From Bog-756 sp963776225 (GTDB taxonomy: Bacteria; Actinomycetota; Acidimicrobiia; Acidimicrobiales; RAAP-2): a DNA stretch of 64,000 nucleotides. Both the position numbers and the translations under genes were made by a program. Of the stretch, positions 59,906 to 64,000 are shown in pieces. Positions within the stretch are counted from its first letter, which is position 1. Every line of letters starts with the position of its first letter. The notes below the pieces were generated by a model. It was not told the DNA's origin and did not search any database. It saw nothing but the letters and a program-made list of their open reading frames with translations. Where the stretch lies: NCBI GenBank assembly GCA_963776225.1, contig CAVZLL010000003.1, positions 930,001-994,000 on the forward strand, in the 5' to 3' direction.

Positions 59906-61318
59906 ATGACAGGGGAGGGCCAATCGTCGAGCTCCGGATCCAGGCCGAACGGTGCCCGCTGCACGATCGGTGTCGACGTCGGAACGACAGCGGTCAAGGC
60001 GGTCGCCGTCGACGAACGCGGGACGGTGCTCGCCCGCACCAGGGTTCCCCACGCGGTGATCACGCCGACCGCCGACCACCTCCAGCACGATGCCGCACGG
60101 GCCTGGCGCCGAGGACCGCGCCGGGCGTTCGCCGACGTGTCGGCCGCGCTCGACGGCGCGGCGGCCGGAGTGGTGGTGACCTCGATGGTCCCCTCGATCA
60201 CCGCGGTCAACCGGCGGGGCGTCCCCCAGGTGCCCGGACTGCTCTACGGTGACCTCCGCGCCCGCAAGGTCGGGTCGGGCGCCGCCGGGACCTTCGACCT
60301 CGACGACATCGGGGGCGAGCGGGATCAGGGCATGCGGATGCTCACCTGGGCGGTCGGCCACCTGCCCGGCGCTGCCGGCTACTGGCCCTGCCAGGCGGTG
60401 GCCACCAACGCCCTGTGCGGTGTCCCGGCCGTGGACACGGCCACCGCCACCTCGTTCGGCGCGCTGTTCGACCGGGGGCGCTGGGACCGTGACGCACTCG
60501 CCGGGCTCGGGCTGGAGGAGCGGCAGCTGTCGGTCGTGACCCCCCTCGGCCAGTCGGCCGGCACGGTGACCGGGAGCTCCACCCAGGTCGGCGGCGGTTC
60601 GATCGACGCGTTCTGCGAGCAGATGGTCGCCGGGGCGGACCGCCCCGGCGACGTGCTGGTGATCTTCGGGGCGACCCTGATCGTGTGGGTGGTGACCGAG
60701 GAATCACGCGACATCCCCGGACTGATCACCTTCCCGAGCACCGTTCCCGGCCTGTTCATGGTCGGCGGACCGAGCAACGCCGGGGGTCTGTTCGCCGACT
60801 GGTCACGGTCGCTGGCGGGTGGAGGACCGGAACCGACCGAGGGACGGATGGGGGATGCGGGCCGGGTGCCGGTCTGGCAGCCCTACCTCCGCGGTGAGCG
60901 GACCCCCTTCTACGATCCCGATCTTCGGGCCAGCCTGCACGGCCTCGACATCACCCAGGGTCCGCAGGCGATGATCCGGGCGGCCCGGGAGGCCAGCGGG
61001 TTCGTGATCCGCCGGATCATCGAGCGCTCGGGTGGGAAGGCCGATCGGATCGTGGCCACCGGTGGGGGCTCCCGTTCTCTGCCGTGGATGGAGGCCGTGG
61101 CGGATGCGACCGGGATCCCGGTGGAGACGGTCGCCGTCCCCGAAGGTGCCGCGCTCGGCGCCGCGTTCCTGGCTCGGATGGCAGCCGGACTCGAGTCGGA
61201 CTTCAACGCAGCCGCCGGCTGGGCATCGCCGGGACGCCGGGTCGACCCCGACCCCGTGTGGGAGGCGGCTGCCTCCGAACGCTTCGAACGCTTCGAGGCA
61301 CTCGGCCCCGAGGGGTGA
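59906..61318 (+). CDS. FGGY-family carbohydrate kinase (xylulokinase-like)
   Basis: 470 residues. TIGVDVGTTAVKAVAVDERG (phosphate-1 motif, about residue 20), a large FGGY_N domain, LRGERTPFYDPDLRASLHGL and ATGGGSRSLPWMEAVADATG (adenosine region, about 385) in FGGY_C. Phosphorylates a sugar or polyol. The FGGY name motif is partly visible as PLGQSAGTV. The kinase could act with the divergent D-2-hydroxyacid dehydrogenase or the downstream convergent alcohol dehydrogenase in polyol catabolism. Confidence 0.9.
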   Translation: MTGEGQSSSSGSRPNGARCTIGVDVGTTAVKAVAVDERGTVLARTRVPHAVITPTADHLQHDAARAWRRGPRRAFADVSAALDGAAAGVVVTSMVPSITAVNRRGVPQVPGLLYGDLRARKVGSGAAGTFDLDDIGGERDQGMRMLTWAVGHLPGAAGYWPCQAVATNALCGVPAVDTATATSFGALFDRGRWDRDALAGLGLEERQLSVVTPLGQSAGTVTGSSTQVGGGSIDAFCEQMVAGADRPGDVLVIFGATLIVWVVTEESRDIPGLITFPSTVPGLFMVGGPSNAGGLFADWSRSLAGGGPEPTEGRMGDAGRVPVWQPYLRGERTPFYDPDLRASLHGLDITQGPQAMIRAAREASGFVIRRIIERSGGKADRIVATGGGSRSLPWMEAVADATGIPVETVAVPEGAALGAAFLARMAAGLESDFNAAAGWASPGRRVDPDPVWEAAASERFERFEALGPEG

Positions 61319-61334
61319 GATCCGGAGGAATCGC

Positions 61335-62579
61335 CTAGCCCGAGCCACCCGGCGTGAACGCCGCCTTGAGGACGCCGCTCACCTCGGGACGGGCCAGGGT
61401 CTTGAGTGCGTCCCACCACTCCTCGAGCGGGTAGCGGTGGGTGACCATCGCGGTGAGGTCGATCCTGTGGTCCTGCACCAGCGAGAGGTAGTGGTCGATC
61501 GCGTGGCGTCGCCGTCCCTCGAACTCCTCCACGGCGAAGGCGTTTGATCCGACGATGGTGAGCTCCTTGAAGTACACCGGGGTCGACTCCCAGCGACCGG
61601 GGACGGCAACCCCGGTGTAGACCAGCGTCCCGTTCTCCGCGAGCACACGGACACCGACCTCGAGCGTCTCGGGCCTGGCCACCGAGTCGTAGATCATGTC
61701 GATGTGGCCCGGGTGCGCCATGGGGAGGCCGTCGAGGGCCTGGTGCAGGACGCCACCGGACCACTCGGCGAGCGCCTCGACCACCGCCAGGCTCGGTTCG
61801 TGGGCGACGACGAGCGCGGCGCCCATCCGGCGCGCCATCTCGGCCTGGGCCGGGAACCGGGCCACCACCGCGACCTCGACCCCGGGATAGAGGGCGCTCA
61901 GGATGGCCACGCTGCTGAGACCGAGCGCTCCGGCTCCGTAGACGACGACCTTCCCCGACGGCGGGGGTGGATGGGTGACCACCGCGTGGAAGGAGACCGA
62001 GAACGGATCTGCCATCACCGCGGCCTCGTCGCTCACCTCGTCGGGAACCGGGTGGAGCATCGAGTCGTGGGCGGCCATCAGCTCGGCCCATGCTCCCGGC
62101 GCCCCGGTCACCACCCCGATGTGCACCCCGGGGCCGATGGGACCCTTGGTGAACGACCAGCACCGGTTGAGGTCTCCGTTGCGGCAGGGCGGGCAGAGCG
62201 GCTCGATCCCCCGCGGGGCGCAGCTCAACCACGGGTTGAGGACCACCCGCTGGCCGACGTCGACGCCCCGGGCCTCGGGACCCAGCTCGACCACTTCGGC
62301 GACGACCTCGTGCCCGGGCACGTGCGGCAGGGAGGAGAAGGCGGCCATCGGGTTGTCGATGTCGCCCTCGGCGAAGTCCCCGAGGACCAGCTTTGCGTCG
62401 GACCCGCAGACGCCCGCCAGGATCGGACGGGTCACCACCCAGTCGGGACGGATGGGCCGGGCGTCGTCCATCCGGTGCAGTCCGAACGGCAGCTGCGCGA
62501 GCCGCTCCTCGAGCTCGTCGGCGACCACCGGACGGGGTTCGTCGCGGTCGGGTCGCGCCCCGAAGACGAGTGCCTTCAC
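61335..62579 (-). CDS. Zinc-dependent alcohol dehydrogenase (MDR family)
   Basis: 414 residues. Catalytic Zn ligands in AGVCGSDAKLV (Cys) and HVPGHEVVAEV; structural Zn cysteines in CAPRGIEPLCPPCRNGDLNR region; coenzyme motif VVVYGAGALGLSSVAIL near residue 220. All expected for a polyol/threonine-type MDR. GTG 62579 overlaps the SDR stop by four bases (GTGA). The frame continues upstream as shadow of the SDR gene. Convergent with the kinase. Confidence 0.92.
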   Translation of the reverse strand: MKALVFGARPDRDEPRPVVADELEERLAQLPFGLHRMDDARPIRPDWVVTRPILAGVCGSDAKLVLGDFAEGDIDNPMAAFSSLPHVPGHEVVAEVVELGPEARGVDVGQRVVLNPWLSCAPRGIEPLCPPCRNGDLNRCWSFTKGPIGPGVHIGVVTGAPGAWAELMAAHDSMLHPVPDEVSDEAAVMADPFSVSFHAVVTHPPPPSGKVVVYGAGALGLSSVAILSALYPGVEVAVVARFPAQAEMARRMGAALVVAHEPSLAVVEALAEWSGGVLHQALDGLPMAHPGHIDMIYDSVARPETLEVGVRVLAENGTLVYTGVAVPGRWESTPVYFKELTIVGSNAFAVEEFEGRRRHAIDHYLSLVQDHRIDLTAMVTHRYPLEEWWDALKTLARPEVSGVLKAAFTPGGSG

Positions 62580-63418
62580 GATTCCGCCGGGGACGACCCG
62601 CCGGCGTCGGGCGCCGTGTCGGCCATCGCCCGCATGGCGGTCACGAACCCGTCGAAGTCCTTGGTCTTCATCTCGACCACGGCCTTGAGGTCGGGCACGT
62701 AGTGCTCGAAGTGCTCGCTCGCGATGCCGTCGAGGATGCCGGCCGCCACCTCCTCGGGCGGGACCAGCGGTCCGTTGTACGCCGGTGGATCGTTGTCGGG
62801 CTGGTCCCAGATCTCGGTGTCGACGGGCCCGGGCAACACCAGGCGGACCGAGACGCCGGTCCCGAGCAGATCCGCGGCCATGGCCTCGCTCCACCCGGCC
62901 AGGGCGAACTTCGATCCGCTGTAGGCCGCTTCGGTGGCGATTCCCAACCGTCCCCCCATGCTCGAGACGTTGACGATCGTGCCCGACCCCCGTGCGAGCA
63001 GCCGGGGCAGCAGGGCCAGCGTCATCGCCACCGGTGAGAGGTAATTGACCGTCATGACCTTGGTGACCTCGGCCATGGTGAGGCGGTCCACCGGGCGTCG
63101 CATCGGAATCGCCGCGTTGTTGACGACCACGTCGAGCGGACCGATCTCGTCCCAGATCCGGATGGCCAGGTCTGCGGCGGCGTCCGGGTCGGAGAGGTCG
63201 GCGGCCCAGAAGCGGGAACCCGGGGCGGTCTGCCGGCACACAGCGGTGACCTGCTCGAGCCGGTCGGCCCGTCGGGCGACGAGGGCGACCGTCGCGCCGC
63301 GCGCCGCCATCATCCGGGCGGTGGCTGCGCCGATCCCCGAGGAGGCGCCGGTGACCAGGGCCACCGTCCGCGGACCCACCGTCCGGTCGGGTGCCGGGTC
63401 AGCGGCCATCGAGGTCAT
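62576..63418 (-). CDS. Short-chain dehydrogenase/reductase
   Basis: 280 residues. ALVTGASSGIGAATARMMAA near residue 20, VVNNAAIPMRRP near 95, NVSSMGG and catalytic YSGSKFALAGWS. Paralogous to the SDR at 42299 through its shared C-terminal block (PPEEVAAGILDGIASEHFEH and the DFDGFVTAM tail). ATG 63418 overlaps the PIG-L gene by 20 bases; Met4 at 63409 is an alternative. Followed by the coupled alcohol dehydrogenase. Confidence 0.92.
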   Translation of the reverse strand: MTSMAADPAPDRTVGPRTVALVTGASSGIGAATARMMAARGATVALVARRADRLEQVTAVCRQTAPGSRFWAADLSDPDAAADLAIRIWDEIGPLDVVVNNAAIPMRRPVDRLTMAEVTKVMTVNYLSPVAMTLALLPRLLARGSGTIVNVSSMGGRLGIATEAAYSGSKFALAGWSEAMAADLLGTGVSVRLVLPGPVDTEIWDQPDNDPPAYNGPLVPPEEVAAGILDGIASEHFEHYVPDLKAVVEMKTKDFDGFVTAMRAMADTAPDAGGSSPAES

Positions 63419-64000
63419 CGGCCGAGGATAGGCGTTCCCACCCGGACGGTGGCCTGTCCAGCCGCCAGTACTGCTCCGGCACGTTGCCGTCCAGGCGCTC
63501 GGAGAGCAGGTGGTCGCGCTCGAGCGGTCCGATCTGGCTCGTGTAGCAGGCGATCGCCGCCCGCTTGGCGTCCATGTCCGGCTGGACCGGGACCACCGCC
63601 GGCGTGGGCCAGAGGGATTGGCGGAAGAGCTTGGCCACCCGCCAGGCGAGCAGGCCGGGGAGGTGCTTGTAGCCCGCGTCCTCGTAGCCGAACCAGAGGG
63701 GTGCCCCGGGACCACCCTCCATCGCCTCCCGGACCAACAGCCCGGCGTCGTGGGTGAGGCCGTGGTCGGGGTTGGCGAGACCCAGGGGCAGGAAGACCGC
63801 GGTCGGCCGCGCCTCGTCGACCGCCCGGCGGAGGGCGGGAGCGACGTCGCCCGGCGAGTACCGCTGCTCCGTGCTCAGGTACTGGTGGTCGGAGAACTCG
63901 AGCCAGACCGGAGAGGCGGCCATGGCGGCCATGGCGGCCCGATCCTCCTCCCGGCGGACCGCCACCACGTCGTCCCCGCTCACGAACCCCCCGGCCGCGT
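63399..64000 (-). CDS. PIG-L family deacetylase, C-terminal part (runs off window)
   Basis: About 200 codons; the 5' end lies beyond base 64000, where the frame continues upstream through AAGGFVSGDDVVAVRREEDR. PIG-L enzymes remove acetyl groups from N-acetylglucosamine-type substrates with Zn. The later motif FLPLGLANPDHGLTHDAG with its metal His is visible, while the N-terminal H-x-D-D lies outside. Heads the - operon PIG-L, SDR, alcohol dehydrogenase. Confidence 0.85.
   Translation of the reverse strand, partial: AAGGFVSGDDVVAVRREEDRAAMAAMAASPVWLEFSDHQYLSTEQRYSPGDVAPALRRAVDEARPTAVFLPLGLANPDHGLTHDAGLLVREAMEGGPGAPLWFGYEDAGYKHLPGLLAWRVAKLFRQSLWPTPAVVPVQPDMDAKRAAIACYTSQIGPLERDHLLSERLDGNVPEQYWRLDRPPSGWERLSSADDLDGR

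Overview
The window is high-GC DNA (roughly 70% by eye), almost fully coding, with many GTG starts and 1-4 nt stop/start overlaps. Nothing in it is a ribosomal marker. The gene content (many acyl-CoA dehydrogenases, CaiB-type CoA-transferases, crotonases, an F420-type luciferase-like oxidoreductase, P450s, a fused LivH-LivM permease) and a secreted protein built of GGYWLVASDGG..FGDA repeats point to an actinobacterium, most likely of class Acidimicrobiia; this placement is inference. I saw no rRNA, complete tRNA, CRISPR array or transposase.

Layout. 0-11.1 kb: divergent CoA-ester catabolic operons (CaiB/crotonase/ACAD on -, ACAD/acyl-CoA synthetase/LLM oxidoreductase on +), a divergent crotonase plus permuted CaiB-like pair, an amidohydrolase and another CaiB protein. 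11.1-12.15 kb: a lower-GC AbiEii-type toxin with its putative antitoxin. 12.3-20.9 kb: P450, acyl-CoA synthetase, crotonase, copper amine oxidase, 3Fe-4S ferredoxin and a double-module ACAD. 21-25.2 kb: a lower-GC patch with an orphan FtsX-type permease, a small membrane protein and the secreted repeat protein. 25.3-27.1 kb: a TetR regulator divergent from an unrecognised, internally duplicated protein, with a perfect 14-bp palindrome over the promoter between them. 27.2-35.8 kb: SDR, VOC, Gfo/Idh, acyl-CoA synthetase, sulfatase, RidA, RraA-like, cupin and ureidoglycolate-lyase-like genes. 36-42.3 kb: a branched-chain-amino-acid-type ABC importer (binding lipoprotein, fused permease, two ATPases) followed by a thiolase. 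42.3-51.5 kb: a divergent catabolic locus (SDR, crotonase, thiolase, ACAD on -; ACAD, P450, GMC small and large subunits on +). 51.5-57.1 kb: a lower-GC mosaic with an alpha/beta-hydrolase-adenylate cyclase fusion, a GFA protein, a truncated DinB gene, a frameshifted hydrolase, a cupin and glyA behind a ZTP riboswitch. 57.2-64 kb: thiolase, DUF35 partner, D-2-hydroxyacid dehydrogenase, FGGY kinase, zinc alcohol dehydrogenase, SDR and a PIG-L deacetylase running off the end.

How the genes work together. Most genes activate substrates to CoA esters (three acyl-CoA synthetases, three CoA-transferases), desaturate (six ACAD genes), hydrate, oxidise and thiolytically cleave them, with P450s, GMC, amine oxidase and sulfatase as entry enzymes. 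This resembles breakdown of branched or polycyclic substrates such as steroids or terpenoids; the substrate cannot be read from the sequence. Three genes (livG-type ATPase, alpha/beta hydrolase, thiolase at 57.2-58.4 kb) carry single apparent frameshifts, each in a short repeat or homopolymer. Many genes have a TANNNT hexamer 6-8 nt before the start codon, the expected layout for leaderless transcripts.
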